From: Stichopus chloronotus
Taxonomy: Eukaryota; Echinodermata; Holothuroidea; Aspidochirotida; Stichopodidae
Direction: 5' to 3'
Assembly: GCA_021234535.1 (NCBI GenBank)
Contig: CM037843.1
Span: 16,275,911 to 16,339,910, forward strand
DNA length: 64,000 bases
Shown here: one piece after another, positions 1-11,294 of the stretch
Position numbering within the stretch: position 1 is the stretch's first letter
How the letters are laid out: the number at the start of each line of letters is the position of its first letter
The notes under the pieces: model-generated
What the model was told of the DNA's origin: nothing
Database searches by the model: none
The model's input: only the letters and a program-made list of their open reading frames with translations
Translations under genes and position numbers: made by a program

Positions 1-1126
1 CGTTTACAGTAAACTTGATAATTCTGCACATAATCACATAGCAGTATAACTTGCTGACTGGTTTTGACCCTCAGAAGCTCTCAATAAAGTTGGCTGTTGC
101 TTTTTTTTTAATATTGTATAATTTGTTGTCACTCTTATTGAAGAGACTCATTGGATAAGTGTACCTAAAGACTACGCATGCACAGTATACTGTAGTAAGT
201 GTTCTACCAGTATGTATAATTTTCTCACATGTAATTATATGTCGATATTCAAAAGCACTTTCTGACTGGTAGTATAATGTACATACCAACAGATAAGTAA
301 AGCATTGTTTATTTACATGGTGTACTCTCGAATCAGGACAGCTGATAAAGATAGGTTGGAATTCATCCTTTGTTTGATACATGCACCTACGGCATTTCCA
401 CACATCTATAGTGTATACTTAAACATGCGTCCTTCAATTTTGTTTGTTTTTTTTTCTTATAATGATCAATGTTGCCAGGTCACTTTTACATTTTAAGGGA
501 ATAAGGCATTTGTTTTACAAAAAAAAATAACATTCTTAAAGCCACTATTTGTGGACACAGAATGATAGATAATTCAAAATAAGGAAAAACAAGTCTCCTC
601 AAGAAGTAAGTTTCTCACAGATAGAAATTTAGTTATTTGTTGCTCAAGAAATAATTTGTTGATCCAATCTTTTAAAAAAGTCCTTTGATGCATGTTCTGT
701 AACTCATCTGAGGCATGACTTTCTAAACAGCTGAAGCTTTTGTACATGTTTATTGATGAGCTTGAATGGTTTGCAATGATGAAAGCTTTTTTCTTTTTGC
801 ATGCCATGTTTTCCAGTGCATTATAAATATCCTATTTCCCTTTAGAGTCCCTTGTACAGTACAATAACTGTAAAAAGTATTTCATTCAAGCTCGTATAGC
901 TTGACTTGACATTGCTATTTGACGCTACTGCCTTCCAGGTTAGTGGCTGGTTTATATTATTAGCATCTGTTACGTGGGAATTTTACTTAAGTCGGCAAAG
1001 TGGCAAAACCATCTTAAATTACACTCTTTTACACTCTTTAGGAGTGAGTTTGTCAATTTATTTTGATGCAGATTGTATATAGGTATATATGATAAAGCTT
1101 TCTTGTTTTTTTTGATCGCCACACAG
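1..1126. other. Intron sequence upstream of the first polyamine oxidase exon
   Basis: AT-rich sequence with no recognisable exon. It should be intronic: the exon at 1127 starts in the middle of a codon behind a good acceptor (pyrimidine tract, then cacacag). I looked for the Rossmann-type dinucleotide-binding GxGxxG segment that begins amine oxidases and did not see it here, so the N-terminal exons are probably left of the window. A dispersed repeat copy occupies about 491-800. Confidence 0.6.
491..800 (+). repeat. Dispersed repeat, copy 1 (inverted partner at 53.6-53.9 kb)
   Basis: About 300 bp aligns by eye with the reverse complement of 53628-53905. Shared blocks include a stretch reading gtttctcacagatagaaa, the word gttatttgttgctcaa and a block around tgtggacacagaat. 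Read on this strand, one frame of both copies gives a short conserved peptide (KFLTDRN followed by VICCS), so this may be a decayed coding piece of a transposon. I do not recognise the family. Confidence 0.6.
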
Positions 1127-1749
1127 GTAAAGGTCACGTGGAGAGAGGAGCCGCATGGATTCATGGATGCTCTCCAGAGACACCCACTCTACCATATTGC
1201 CATCCATAATAAGCTCGGCGCGGTGAAATCAGAAGGTACCCAAATTCGTCATGTCCGACATTCCGCAGATGACGACGAAAGGAGAATTGGTTCCCTTGGG
1301 AGACAGATCTCAACTTCAAGATGTCTTCTATAATCTCTTGGAAGGGACGGGGAAGGTGAGGGCGGATGATACGGGCAGTGGGAGCACGACACCACTCAAC
1401 GGTATCCGCCAAACGAACTCAAATGAGCGGAGCGTGGGCGGTTACGTCTTTGGCATGCTGAAGAGTTCCTTGGACAAACTTTGTCAGGAAGATGAGGAAA
1501 GAAGGAAACTCTTCCTCAGCGTCCTCCGACAATTGGTCTCTGAAGAGTTAATCAGCAATGGATGCTCCAGCCTCTTTGACCTCGACTTGGATGACTTTGA
1601 CAGTTACAAGGACTTGCCCGGTGGGGATTTCCCCCTCCCTGCCGGTTACGGGTCTCTCTTAGATAGCATCCTCATGGATATCCCAGAGAGTAAACTTCAT
1701 CTCAATAAGAGTGTGACAAAGATAGAATGGATGGAGAACAGTCCTGTGG
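1127..1749 (+). CDS. Flavin polyamine oxidase (PAOX/SMOX-like), internal exon, frame broken twice
   Basis: The enzyme family is FAD-dependent and oxidises acetylated polyamines or spermine, usually in peroxisome or cytosol. The exon follows acceptor cacacag at 1126 and begins with the last two bases of a codon. Its first frame reads HVERGAAWIHG, matching the highly conserved WIHG segment near the flavin. After SPETP the match jumps to the next frame near 1183-1187 (LYHIAIHNKLG), and it jumps again near 1233-1240 into a long open frame that runs to the donor at 1750 (G|gtatgt, phase 1). That last frame contains LPGGDFPLPAGYGSLLDSIL and a KSVTKIEW strand, typical of the substrate-domain/FAD-domain junction in PAOX. 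No other stop codons occur in the relevant frames. The two breaks are indels, either real (pseudogene) or assembly errors. Family assignment is firm; PAOX versus SMOX is not settled. Confidence 0.85.
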
Positions 1750-1783
1750 GTATGTACAGTGTATCTGAAAGGAGGATATGATT

Positions 1784-2082
1784 TTTACTTCACTCCTCAC
1801 TTACCTGTCTGAGTACAACAATTGCACACTCCCATCTACTGTGCCAAGAGTACTGGTAACCTTGTAGCAGAAACCAGGAGGAACAAGGACATGAGAACCA
1901 GTACATGAATAAACTTGGATTGAAAAATTAGTAGAACCTCCATACTCCTGGCACATCAGAATGGCAAAATGCAAAGGCGGAACTAGTATCAGGCTCAATG
2001 GTCCTAGAGACCATGCTAAAAGGTTGCCAGTACTCTTGGCATGGTAGATGGTAGTGCAGTTGTTGTGTTGAGACATGTAATT
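1784..2082. mobile_element. MITE-like element with ~65 bp terminal inverted repeats, in polyamine oxidase intron
   Basis: The left end (ttacttcactcctcacttac onward, to about 1863) is the reverse complement of the right end (about 2015-2082), with only a few mismatches across some 60 bases. The shared core includes ccaagagtact and the reverse complement of gtgcagttgttgtgttgaga. The element is about 300 bp, has no coding capacity, and starts only ~35 bases after the exon donor at 1750. The same ends recur at 31308, 40719, 45598, 46770-47777, 55901 and 62006-62214, so this is a dispersed family. Confidence 0.8.
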
Positions 2083-2452
2083 GTCCGAAAAAAAATACCA
2101 AACCAGCTGAATTTGGGGATTTCTGCAGTGTATCTCTCTGTGTACAGTATATCTTTCTTCATGTCCATTCATCAGTTGCCTCATCGATAACCAGAAGTTT
2201 TCAATTTCCTTATCAAATTTTTGTTTGCATCTCCCTCTTTTCCTCACTCCCTTCTCACCTGTTTCAACTAATGCACCCTTCTTGTGTAATCTACCTTAGT
2301 GCAGCCACTCTCGTTGTGCTGTGCCCCAGGTGAACCTCCACTCATGGTTCCACCACTGCACAGCTTTTCGTCCTTCCAACCTCCCATTCGGAAGTTTGAA
2401 ACAATTTTTTTAGCTCATACCAGCATGCTGGTGAGAGCTATTGTGATGAGGC

Positions 2453-2453
<1 letters not shown>

Positions 2454-2483
<30 letters not shown>

Positions 2484-3040
2484 GTCTATCTGTCTATCTG
2501 TCTATCTGTCTATCTGTCTATCTGTCTATCTGTCTATCTGTCTATCTGTCTGTCTATCTGTCTATCTGTCTATCTGTCTATCTGTCTATCTGTCCTATCT
2601 GTCTATCTGTCTATCTGTCTATCTGTCTATCTGTCTATCTGTCTATCTGTCTATCTGTCTATCTGTCTATCTGTCTATCTGTCTATCTGTCTATCTGTCT
2701 AGTCTGTCGTGTCTATCTGTCCTGTCTGTCTGTCTCTGTCTATCCATCCCATCTATCCATACCTCTATCCATCCATCTATCCATCCATCTATCCATCCAT
2801 CTATCCATCCATCTATCCATCCATCTATCCATCCATCGATCCATCTATCCATCCATCTATCCATCCATCTATCCTCCATCCCAATCCTATCCAATCCTAT
2901 CCAATCCTATCCTATCCAATCCTATCCTCTCCAATCCTATCCTATCCAATCCTATCCAATCTTATCCTATCCAATCTTATCCTATCCAATCTTATCTATC
3001 TAATCAATCTATCTAAATCAATTTAATCTATCTATCTAGT
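2454..3040 (+). repeat. Graded composite microsatellite/minisatellite
   Basis: The unit changes along the array. Pure CTAT runs to about 2480, then alternating CTGT/CTAT to about 2700, an irregular CTGT-rich zone to about 2750, CCATCCATCTAT 12-mers to about 2880, CCAATCCTAT 10-mers to about 3000, and finally AATCTATCT-like units. The plus strand is almost free of A-T/G-C balance (C, T and A with few G). Frames 1 and 2 stay open through it, giving spurious proteins of [10 protein letters not shown] type. Confidence 0.95.
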
Positions 3041-3044
3041 CACA

Positions 3045-3640
3045 CTTGTTCAAAAATGCTTCTCCTCCCACATGCTTTCATGGATTTGTTTGAAATTCAG
3101 ACATAATGTTCCCTTGGTGGTGAGCTATTTGGGGTGTTCAGGAATTTTTGGTCCAAGGTCCTATGTGGGCCCTGCGGCCCATTTTAATATGAAATTCCTA
3201 CAAAATGCTTCTCCTCCTACAGATACTCTTGTACAGTGTTGATGGTTTGTTATAATAATACTCTGTTGGTGGTACCTTCAGGGTGTTCAGGAATTTTTGG
3301 TCCAAGGTCCCATGTGGGCCCAATGACCCATAATGTGAAATTCTGTTTGAAATGTTGTTCTCACACATGCATCCATAGATTTATATTTAACTTAGACACA
3401 ATAATCCCTGGGTGGTGCTCCATTTGGGGTGTACAAAAAAAGTTTCAGTCTAAGGTACCACGTGGACCCTATGGTCCATTTTATGAAATACTACAAAATG
3501 CTTCTTCTCCTACAGATTATATTGTACAATGTTGATGGTTTGTCACAATGATGCTCAGTTATTGGTCCTTTCAGGGTGTTCAGGAATTGGCAGTCCAAGA
3601 CCCCAGTGTGGGCCCAATGGCCCATTTTATGGAATTCTGC
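3045..3640 (+). repeat. Alternating internal repeats, about 145-155 bp per half unit
   Basis: The phrase ggtgttcaggaatttttggt with the following cca-ggtcc-atgtgggccc-ggccca block recurs at about 3136, 3282, 3430 (degenerate) and 3575. Between them two spacer types alternate: a ctcctcctacagat type (3210, 3505) and a cacatgc type (3070, 3365). The real period is therefore a dimer of roughly 300 bp. A decayed remnant continues near 3880-4047. Confidence 0.8.
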
Positions 3641-4047
3641 AAATTGCCTCTTTTTCTACTGTTAAAGTGCCCCTTTAAGCTGTCATATACATCTCAAATA
3701 TCCCTATTGTGCATGAATGATAATTGAGTAATTGGTACAGTGTCAGTTGCTATGCTAACTGAAAACTCTGTATTGCCCTTAGGTATGTTGACTCGTATTT
3801 TGTACTTAAAGGGGCACTTTGAATTGTTTCCATGAACTTCAGTTAGTCTAAAGATCAAACTTCTGCAATGTTGGGGCTCTAGTTTATGAAATTCTGAAAA
3901 TTGTGCAGTCCTACAGATTTTCTGGTACAGTGTTGGTGATTTGGTATAATGATACTCAGTGGTACCTATAATTTGACATAATGATACATAAATGGTACCT
4001 TCAGGATGTTGAGGTATGAGCTTCTGCACCAATTGGTGCTCTAGTTT

Positions 4048-5200
4048 TTTTACGTGATATGGTTGATGACATTAACATGCAACTCTTCAGTTCAAACTAA
4101 AGAAGTTGAGAAGACAAGTCCATCATTTGCTCTCAAAGACAATTCACCAGAAACTGTGGAAAATAAGAAGAAGTAGAAGGTGCTGTAAGGCTATACCCGC
4201 AGTAGTTTGACATACTGTGAGATATCTTTGGTAAGGTCAGATTGTGATCGTTGTTGATCGACGAATTCAGCTGATGTGCTTAACATTACTACAAGAGTCC
4301 ACCATTACACAGTACAGGAAACAGATAGACGAAGGTCCCGAGATGTATCGAGTTATGTAAGGATCAGAGTTTCATGTGTTAGATAATTTGACTCGCACAC
4401 AGAAGTGACCTGAAATACAGTTGACGATCATGATTGGAAAATCATATGACGTGGACGAAAGAGAAAAAGATGGATGATAACGTGTTGGTTGCACCAGTGA
4501 GTTTCCCGAGGCCACGCTTCTAACAAAGTTCTTGTAGATTTTTACGCACGATCTAGACTCACATGACCGTATCAGCCAGTGAGCTTACATGAACTTGGTT
4601 CATTCAGTGGGCAAAACTAAACATTCATATCGTCTGACATATGGTCTAGACATTTAATATAAAGCTTTGTCTGATTACTGACAGAAGGAAAATAAAAGTA
4701 TAAAAAACTCAGGTAAATACCAGAAACTGAACCTTATATGAATTTTTGAGGTATGGTAGCCTGTAACATTCACCATATATTACAATACAGTGTAAGATGT
4801 GTTTAGAGGATAGTGCTTACATTTGTTTCTTTGATCACTCCAACCTTCAGCAACTGGTGTGATTTGATGTACCCCGTCCATCTCTGTTTTTTCCCAGGGT
4901 TACTAAGTTCTGAGCCCATTTTTTGACATTTGGGTGAATTATGGAAAATGATCATAATTACTGTAATTTTCATTTATCAAGTTTTGGCATACACAAGTTG
5001 GTCAAATTTGGTATTTGTGTTGTTTCGGAGATTGTTCTGCGAGGGTCGCTATAATGGAATATTGATTATGTAGTGTAATCAGTTGGTTTTTAGCTCTAGA
5101 AATGCACCCCCAGTGAAACATTGCTCTTCACTGATTGAATAATCGTGTGTATGAACCTTTATAAAAACGTTTTAAAGCTGCATACATTCATCTGCAATAG
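4048..5200. other. Intron remainder, nothing recognised
   Basis: This is the last part of the intron between polyamine oxidase exons. I see no exon, no long repeat and no convincing transposon end. It closes with the acceptor gcaatag at 5200. Confidence 0.6.
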
Positions 5201-5488
5201 ATGGCACACCGCCCGTGAGGTTGGAGTTCCAGGACGGCGACACAGCAGAAGCCGACATTGTCCTGGTAACAGCATCGCTTGGCTTCCTCAAAAATAACGC
5301 CAGCAGCCTCTTCCAACCAAGTCTTCCAGATGACAAACTCAGGTCAATCCAATCCGTTGGATTTGGAGTAGTGAACAAGATACAGTTGCAGTACAATCAA
5401 AGGTTTTGGGAACCTGACTGGAAAGGGATACGACTGCTGTTGGGATTGCGGCTCAGTCGATACGCTTGAAGGTGATTGGTCAGTCAAG
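5201..5488 (+). CDS. Flavin polyamine oxidase (PAOX/SMOX-like), next exon, one frame break
   Basis: The exon enters in phase 1, matching the donor at 1750. It reads RLEFQDGDTAEADIVLVTA, then SLGFLKNN, then GFGVVNKIQLQYNQRFWEPD. VTxxLGFLK and NKIxLxFxxxFWEPD are hallmarks of animal polyamine oxidases. The K of NKI corresponds to the conserved active-site lysine of the family (known from maize PAO and mouse PAOX). Just after FWEPDWKGI the homologous reading shifts frame near 5434-5437 into WDCGSVDTLEGDWSVK, which runs to the donor aag|gtgaga at 5489. Without that shift the frame stops at 5467. Exon borders are intact. Confidence 0.85.
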
Positions 5489-6053
5489 GTGAGAAATGCT
5501 AATACACATGTGGTTTTTGCTGTTCCAGTCATATACTGTACCTAGTTTTTGGGTGTTACAGTCAGGCAAGTATATCTATGCAAGGTAAATATTGTTTATG
5601 TGTGTGTGTGTGTGTTGGTGTTTGTGCATACATACAAGCATATGTGTATAATGTGGTGACAAGCTTCTGAATACTGGATCACATATTTCAAGTTGCAGAT
5701 TATGCAGGCCTTGTTGTTTGACATGTACAGTAGCTTGCATATGGACACTTTTAGTAACTACAAGAACACTTGTTAATTTAGAAACTACATATAGAGAGTT
5801 CAGCTCATCCTCTATGTTCACTTTTCACCTTTAAAGGTCTTTAGGTCAAGTGTAATGCTCTAGCAATTCCCTCTTCCCCTCCCCCCTCCAATCTCTCATT
5901 GAAGAAAAGTTTCATTGACGAGGGTTCACTACATACACAAAAATTTTTCTATGAAATTGTGAGTATGTTTTGAGCATTTAAAGAATTATTGTCATTTCCA
6001 TCTTCTGAGCAAAGTATTTGTCTTGCCCACTGCATTCTGATGCTTTTTTGTAG
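5489..6053. other. Intron of polyamine oxidase, with a short GT repeat
   Basis: Canonical gtgaga donor and ttttttgtag acceptor. A short (TG)n tract lies at about 5599-5614. Nothing else is recognised. Confidence 0.75.
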
Positions 6054-6189
6054 GACGAGTGGTTCAAGCGCATTCCTTACATCAGAAGAGTGTTCTTTAG
6101 TGAAGATGTCTTGGAGGCACTAATCGCTGGGGAGGAGGCCAAATACGTCGAGGAACTTGACCCCAAAGAAGTAGGAAAGACAATGACAG
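6054..6189 (+). CDS. Flavin polyamine oxidase (PAOX/SMOX-like), short intact exon
   Basis: This 136-base exon enters in phase 0, consistent with the shifted frame at the end of the previous exon, and leaves in phase 1 at acag|gtacag. It reads DEWFKRIPYIRRVFFSEDVLEALIAGEEAKYVEELDPKEV (here split: DEWFKRIPYIRRV, then EDVLEALIAGEEAKYVEEL, then DPKEV). IAGxEAxxxExLxxxEV is the conserved helix that follows the FWEP region in PAOX and SMOX. No frame break is seen. Confidence 0.85.
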
Positions 6190-6941
6190 GTACAGAGTTG
6201 GATCCGCTTTGTCATTTCTCGTGCCAGATTCCAGTTATTGGAATACTTTTTTTGCCCATCCTCCCACTTCTATGTGATAATGTGTTTCTTTCTTCATCTT
6301 TTATACAGTCTCAGTGTATATTGATATCAGGCATTGAGTTTAAGATTTCTCAGGTGAGCTAAAAATCTCACCACTCAGGAAAGCAAGGAGTGTGGTAGAA
6401 GTGCTATCATTAAACCTTACATGATATATTGAGTAACCATTCTTTATGTAGGTTTGCAAAAAATCGCACCCCCTCACATTGATTTGAGGCGAGTGGTGGT
6501 GTGCATTTGTACTTGCATGCCTCAAATTTCAAAAGCTGGTGATGTTATGATGTCTGACTAAATATGTGGTGCTCACTTTCTCTTCGAATGAACAGGACAC
6601 TTGTTCAATAGTTGCTGCTCCTGTAGCCAGGTTTCTGAGCTATTTGACTATCTTGACATGGTGGACCTGTTTGGAAACATTGATAGTTTTTAGTTGTCTG
6701 ATGTTAGTTACTCTTCTACATTGGGAGAAAGAGAAGGGGGGGGGGTTGGGACTGTAGAGGTGAGAGGTGGAACTGAGTGGGCATGATGCAATGAAAAACT
6801 TTAAGAATCTTCGTCTGTGTTGAAAGTTGCCAATGGATAGGTTCTGGAGGGGTCAATAGTGTGAATGGGAAATGACCGAGGGACATGAAAGGAATGAAAG
6901 GAAGTTGTAATGATTGCCTCCATTTCTTTTATACATTTCAG
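6190..6941. other. Intron of polyamine oxidase
   Basis: Borders gtacag and catttcag. It contains a short G run near 6737-6746 and otherwise nothing recognised. Confidence 0.7.
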
Positions 6942-7130
6942 ATATACTCAGAAAGTTTCTTTCCAACGAAAGCATTCCAGAGCCCGATCAGGTTCTCGTT
7001 TCCAAGTGGAGTTCAAATCCCACGTTAGGGGGAGCTACTCATACATTTCATGCGGTGCCTCTAGTAAAGATTTAGACAAGCTAGCCGAGCCAGTCACTGT
7101 GTGGGACTCAAGAAATCGAAGGTGTCCCAG
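6942..7130 (+). CDS. Flavin polyamine oxidase (PAOX/SMOX-like), penultimate-type exon, one frame break
   Basis: The exon enters in phase 1 after acceptor acatttcag (first complete codons ILRKFLSNESIPEPDQVLV) and continues SKWSSNP. Between 7022 and 7027 the match moves one frame to RGSYSYISCGASSKDLDKLA, followed by EPVTVWDS. W..NP..RGSYSY...G...DL..LA is the strongest family signature. The exon ends at cccag|gtaaag. The expected last segment (FAGEATH...YSTTHGA...G, which binds FAD) should come from a further exon that I could not find to the right. The break may be an assembly indel or real decay. Confidence 0.85.
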
Positions 7131-7360
7131 GTAAAGCAGACTTTTATCCTCCCTTAAATCATCACCGATAGATTACAGTATGCGTCATGTAGTTATACGG
7201 CACTCATTAATGAAGATCTCAGGGAGTAAATGTTACATATCTGAGCGGTCATAGTTTTACAGAGTCATGCTGTTACTTAGGTTCCCTGAGTCTGCATTGT
7301 GTGTGAGGAAGGGATGCTGGTCTCCAAATGTTAAGTATTTTTAGAATCAGTTACATTGTT

Positions 7361-8722
7361 CAGGGTTCCTGCTGTCATGAGAAATGTGGAAAAAGTCAAG
7401 GCCTGGAAAACTTTTGAAATTCAGGAGAATATTGTCAAGTTTTGAAAAAGTCATTGAAATTTTCCCACTGTGACATTGTTTCCACTCCTGATGAAATAGA
7501 AAATGGATGTTTTCATGGATCATGTGTTTTCATTCAGATGAGATTCTGATACATCTGATGGAGGCAAATTAATCAAAGGCTGCAGCTTAGATTGTGTGGA
7601 ATTACAAAGCTGGTAATTTGCATGCTAACCTAGCATTTGGTCACACTGCACTGTACTGTAGCCAGCCTGTGGCGATGAGGTAACCAGTCCTTTCGCCCCC
7701 TTGCAAGTTGGCCCCAACCACGTCGCTGGTAAATTACCAGTTTGCCCCACGCTTTGTGATACATGATTGAACTCATGTAGGCCTAGGCTATTGCAAGTTT
7801 CAGTTTTACTATGCCTATTAGACCTACGCCTGACAGTAGGCTGCCTGATGATACAGTGGCTCCTATTTGTCAAAATGTTTAATGTTTCAGTGAGAGAAAC
7901 CTTTAAATAATACCCCCTTTAAAAACTTTTATATATTTGTGCTTCTCGAACAGACCAGCTGGGCCCATACATGAGGTCTTATGATAATAACTTAGCCTAA
8001 TGTTACGTTTGATAGCCAACCAGTGACTAAGTTTATCCTGTATAGGCTGCGTATCTGATATCGCAAAATGAGCCAATAGGTGTGTACTACATGAGACCCA
8101 CATTTGGGAATTACGTATGAGGCCCACAACAAGATACTGCTAATGATATCATGAAATTTCTGAAGACCTTTTGCAACATGGTAATTTGTAGGATTACTAC
8201 CGTGTGTATGTGAAACATTAGTGAGGCTCATTGTCTTTCAGACTTTATGGATCATGTCACGTAAGTAGCTGTATCCATCCGCAGCACTCGTACGAAAAGT
8301 TCAAAATGGAACACCAGTATTGCCTGATTTGTCAATATTTGTAATCGCTATATCGAACTAAATTTAGGAAACAAATTTCACGAGTTCATCAGAAATGATT
8401 AGTGACGTAAGTTGAGTAATGTATGGTCTTTGTTTTCACGGCGCATGAGGCAAGGGAGTGATTAAAACTAAGTGCACTCGGAACAAAGGCTTAAAGTACG
8501 AAAATCCCCAAAGGAGGGTATGGCTGCGGTAGACGACGATATGCTATTGTAATCCAAAATGCATTTTCACTTGTAATATCAAACAGATTGTCTCCTTACC
8601 TCATGTTGCTTTTGCTGTTACAGTTGAAAACTTTTGTAAGGTGTCAGGAGGATATTCATGGAAATTCTTTGGTCCTGGAAAAGTCATGGAAAGGCATGAG
8701 AAGTATAGGAAACCTGAGTGTT
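7361..8722. mobile_element. Two facing ends of a MITE/DNA-transposon family (cagggttcctgc type)
   Basis: Positions 7361-7470 begin cagggttcctgctgtcatga and carry gtcaaggcctggaaaacttt. Positions 8632-8722 carry the inverted counterpart (gtcctggaaaagtcatggaa, ending ggaaacctg). The same pair of ends encloses a 350 bp element at 26781-27130. Either this is one 1.36 kb element or two separate ends with unrelated sequence between them. No transposase frame is visible inside. Confidence 0.5.
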
Positions 8723-8916
8723 ACAATCACGGGTCAAGTTACCATGCCTGTTCCTGCAACATCTGCTGAGAACTTTCTTACTTTTCTCATTTTTTTGTCG
8801 GAGCAATGAGGGCATAGTTTGACCTGCAGCTTCGGGAAGCCACATAAATCTAACCCAAGATCATCTAGGAGCCAGTTGTTGCTACCCATTGTAATAAGGA
8901 TAGCCACCAGACAGTT

Positions 8917-9230
8917 CAAGTTCAAGTTTATTTTTTCACCTCAGAATACTAGCAAATTAACAATAATTTACAATACATGTTATGAGTACATATGAGTACA
9001 TACTCATAACAGTAATGAACCATGCTATAGGGCACATATCTCCCAGCCTCGCAGAGCTCAAACTTTGTCAACATCACATGTGATTTTATTCCCCCAAAAA
9101 GCTTGGAAATTATGAGTATGTTTCCTGGGATCTCTGGCTTCAACCTTGACAAAATTTTGTACAAAGTAATTCCGCCAGCAGTGTGGTCAGTGGCATGTCG
9201 TTGATCACTGCATTGCACACAGGACTGTTT
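8917..9230 (-). mobile_element. 3' tail of a LINE or LINE-mobilised SINE, minus strand
   Basis: On the minus strand the segment ends in aaaaaataaacttgaacttgaac, a short-repeat tail of the kind seen on CR1/L2/RTE-type retroposons. The minus-strand frame upstream (about 8949-9218) is open for 89 codons but gives no domain I recognise. Confidence 0.45.
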
Positions 9231-10189
9231 ATCATTGGCAACCCAAGGGCACCTTTTTGTTGTGCATATAGTAGTGTACTATAGACAAAAGACAAGAGCG
9301 GTGTGCACATTCAGTAGGTATGACTCAAATATTTGAAAGGCCTTCACAGCGTGACACACAACAGGCTTGGATTGATGTCACAGACCAAAAACTCTGTAGA
9401 GCTTGATTTCTGAACTCTGTTTTTCTTTTGCTGAGACCTTCAGAGAGAAAAGAGACTAAAGGTGAAATGTGAGCATCAAATGCGGATCAGGACATGGTCG
9501 TAGGATCATAGAAATGTGATCTTAGGATCGCATGCGTTTGTCCTATCACCCATCATTACTGTGTGTCCTTGAACGAGACACTGAAACTTGATCGGGCCAT
9601 CTCTGTGCATGGTTGTAATGGGTGACTTTTTTTGTATTATCAGCAATTATGCTGAATTTTGGCAGGACCTAAATGAACGTAACCCCACCGGGAGTCCACT
9701 TTTAGCTATCTCACTTTTGCATGTGGAGAATTGATTAATTTGGCATGGTTGCATTTGTGGAGGTTTGACTAGTTACCATTGACACTAGGGTAATAATAGT
9801 ACTCCTTGGTGAGATCTGTACAACAATCTGCTCTTCAAAGAAATGAATGGTTTGTTGGCATGTTTCTGAACCCATCGGAAGTCATCGTTTGTAAAGAAAA
9901 CCCTTCAGGTTGCAATGGTAGTGGTGTTGGCTTTCCATTAAGGATGCACTCAGCTTAAAAAAAAAATGGTTCTGTGAACATGAATTTGTGAGTACATTGA
10001 TTCTTGTAATTGCCTTTACCCATGCATTTAACTGAGATGGACATATGTCCAAGAGACTTACAAAATGTAACATGCAAGTTACAAGTTAAAAATGGCAGAT
10101 TGTCGCCGCGGCAAGTGCGTTATGCAAATGGCCAGAGAAGATTTTGAAAAAAACCAGTTTTGATTTAAAAACCAGTTTTCACGGCCACA

Positions 10190-10289
10190 NNNNNNNNNNN
10201 NNNNNNNNNNNNNNNNNNNNNNNNNNNNNNNNNNNNNNNNNNNNNNNNNNNNNNNNNNNNNNNNNNNNNNNNNNNNNNNNNNNNNNNNN
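10190..10289. other. Assembly gap (100 N)
   Basis: Exactly 100 N, the usual placeholder for a gap of unknown size. The true sequence may be longer and could hide sequence such as the missing polyamine oxidase exon, though it sits inside LINE remains. Any frame spanning it is meaningless. Confidence 1.
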
Positions 10290-10329
10290 AACTCTGAGGG
10301 AAAAGCTAAATTTCCTAACATCGAGTACA

Positions 10330-10910
10330 CTTTAAAAAAAAAAATGACCAGCGTTTTACTATGACAACGAACCCGGGAATCAGTCAAAACCTTTAAAAAG
10401 CTGCAATTACTCAGGCATTGCTCCCAGAAGAGGAATTTGAAAACTTGAATCATGTCACCCTGCACCCTTTTGAGATCAAGAATGGTAAATCCAAGAATCT
10501 TCAGTCTTTTGAGATATGGAAAGTAAAAAAAAATAACTCTGGATTAAGCCTAGTAGCCAGCTCCTTTCACTTGTTCAATGAGGAACTTATCCTTTTCATA
10601 AATAGGACTCCAGGCCTGCACAGCATAATCAATATGTGGTCTCACCAATGACTTTTACAAATTCAACACAATCTCTTTACTACATTTAAAAAAGTTTCTC
10701 TTCATTAACCCAAAACTTCATTTGCACTTACAGCATCTCTGTACACTGCTTAGAATTCTTCAAATCACCGGAAATCACTAAACCAATTAGATCCTTTTCC
10801 AGGAAACAGTGTCCAAATTGCAACCCTTCATGAACTAATCGTGGTCTATATTTTTTGCCCCACAATGAACTACCTTGCATTTGCTGACATTGAAGGCAGA
10901 GGCACAGATG
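10330..10910 (-). mobile_element. Decayed non-LTR retrotransposon, C-terminal reverse transcriptase region
   Basis: Translated on the minus strand, pieces match the end of CR1/L2-like reverse transcriptases in order. From high to low coordinate these are FNVSKCKVVHCG, EKDLIGLVISGDLKNSKQC, EIVLNLYKSLVRPHIDYAVQ (then AWSPIYEKD), RLKILGFTILDLKRVQGDMI and QVFKFL. Stops and frame changes interrupt it, so it is dead. The 3' end falls near or inside the N gap. Confidence 0.8.
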
Positions 10911-11294
10911 TATGATGTCTTTTCGTGGAGTCGGTGAACACCGTTCGGAGTTCCCGAAAATTCTTTGAATTTGCTTTTGGTTTAACTGAGGCTATTGGTA
11001 TGTTATGGGCTGTTGTTATGTTACGTTGTGTTATGTTATGGGATTCATGCTCTGTTTGAGACCTGTCACAAAAAAATAAATTAAAAAAGCCTCGAGCCTC
11101 AGAGTTTCCCGGGGACTTGAGGCGCAAGAGTGAAAGATCGCCCATGGTGGAATTCGGAAAGTTTATTTCCAGTGATCAAGAGGCTATGTAGGCCGTCTAT
11201 AATAATAATACAAAAATGCTCAGCTTAGGTAGTCTTCCCACAGTTCTAGAGCTCCCTCCAAGGCAAGAACACCAACCAAGCCATTGTGCAGCTG

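Larger units (their letters stand above)
2405..4047 (+). mobile_element. Mosaic repeat element with embedded microsatellite and internal ~150 bp repeats
   Basis: The block starts with ttttttagctcataccag and a small palindrome (cagcatgctggtg), then gagctattgtgatgaggc. A very long tetranucleotide-derived array follows, then alternating ~150 bp internal repeats, and it ends at ggtgctctagttttttt near 4047. This order (agctc-rich start, ctattgtgat, simple repeat, several degenerate internal repeats, gctctagtttt end) resembles non-coding mosaic elements I recall from other invertebrate genomes. That comparison is from memory. No coding frame is credible: long open frames here are artefacts of the microsatellite. 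Confidence 0.5.

Noticed and set aside
2299..3026. Long open frames rich in Ser, Leu, Ile, Tyr and Pro on both strands
   Set aside because: They are products of the CTAT/CTGT/CCAT microsatellite, whose 4, 8, 10 and 12 base units avoid stops. No start context or homology.
10079..10465. Frames running through the N gap
   Set aside because: The X residues are unknown bases; the readable parts are LINE reverse transcriptase remains on the minus strand.
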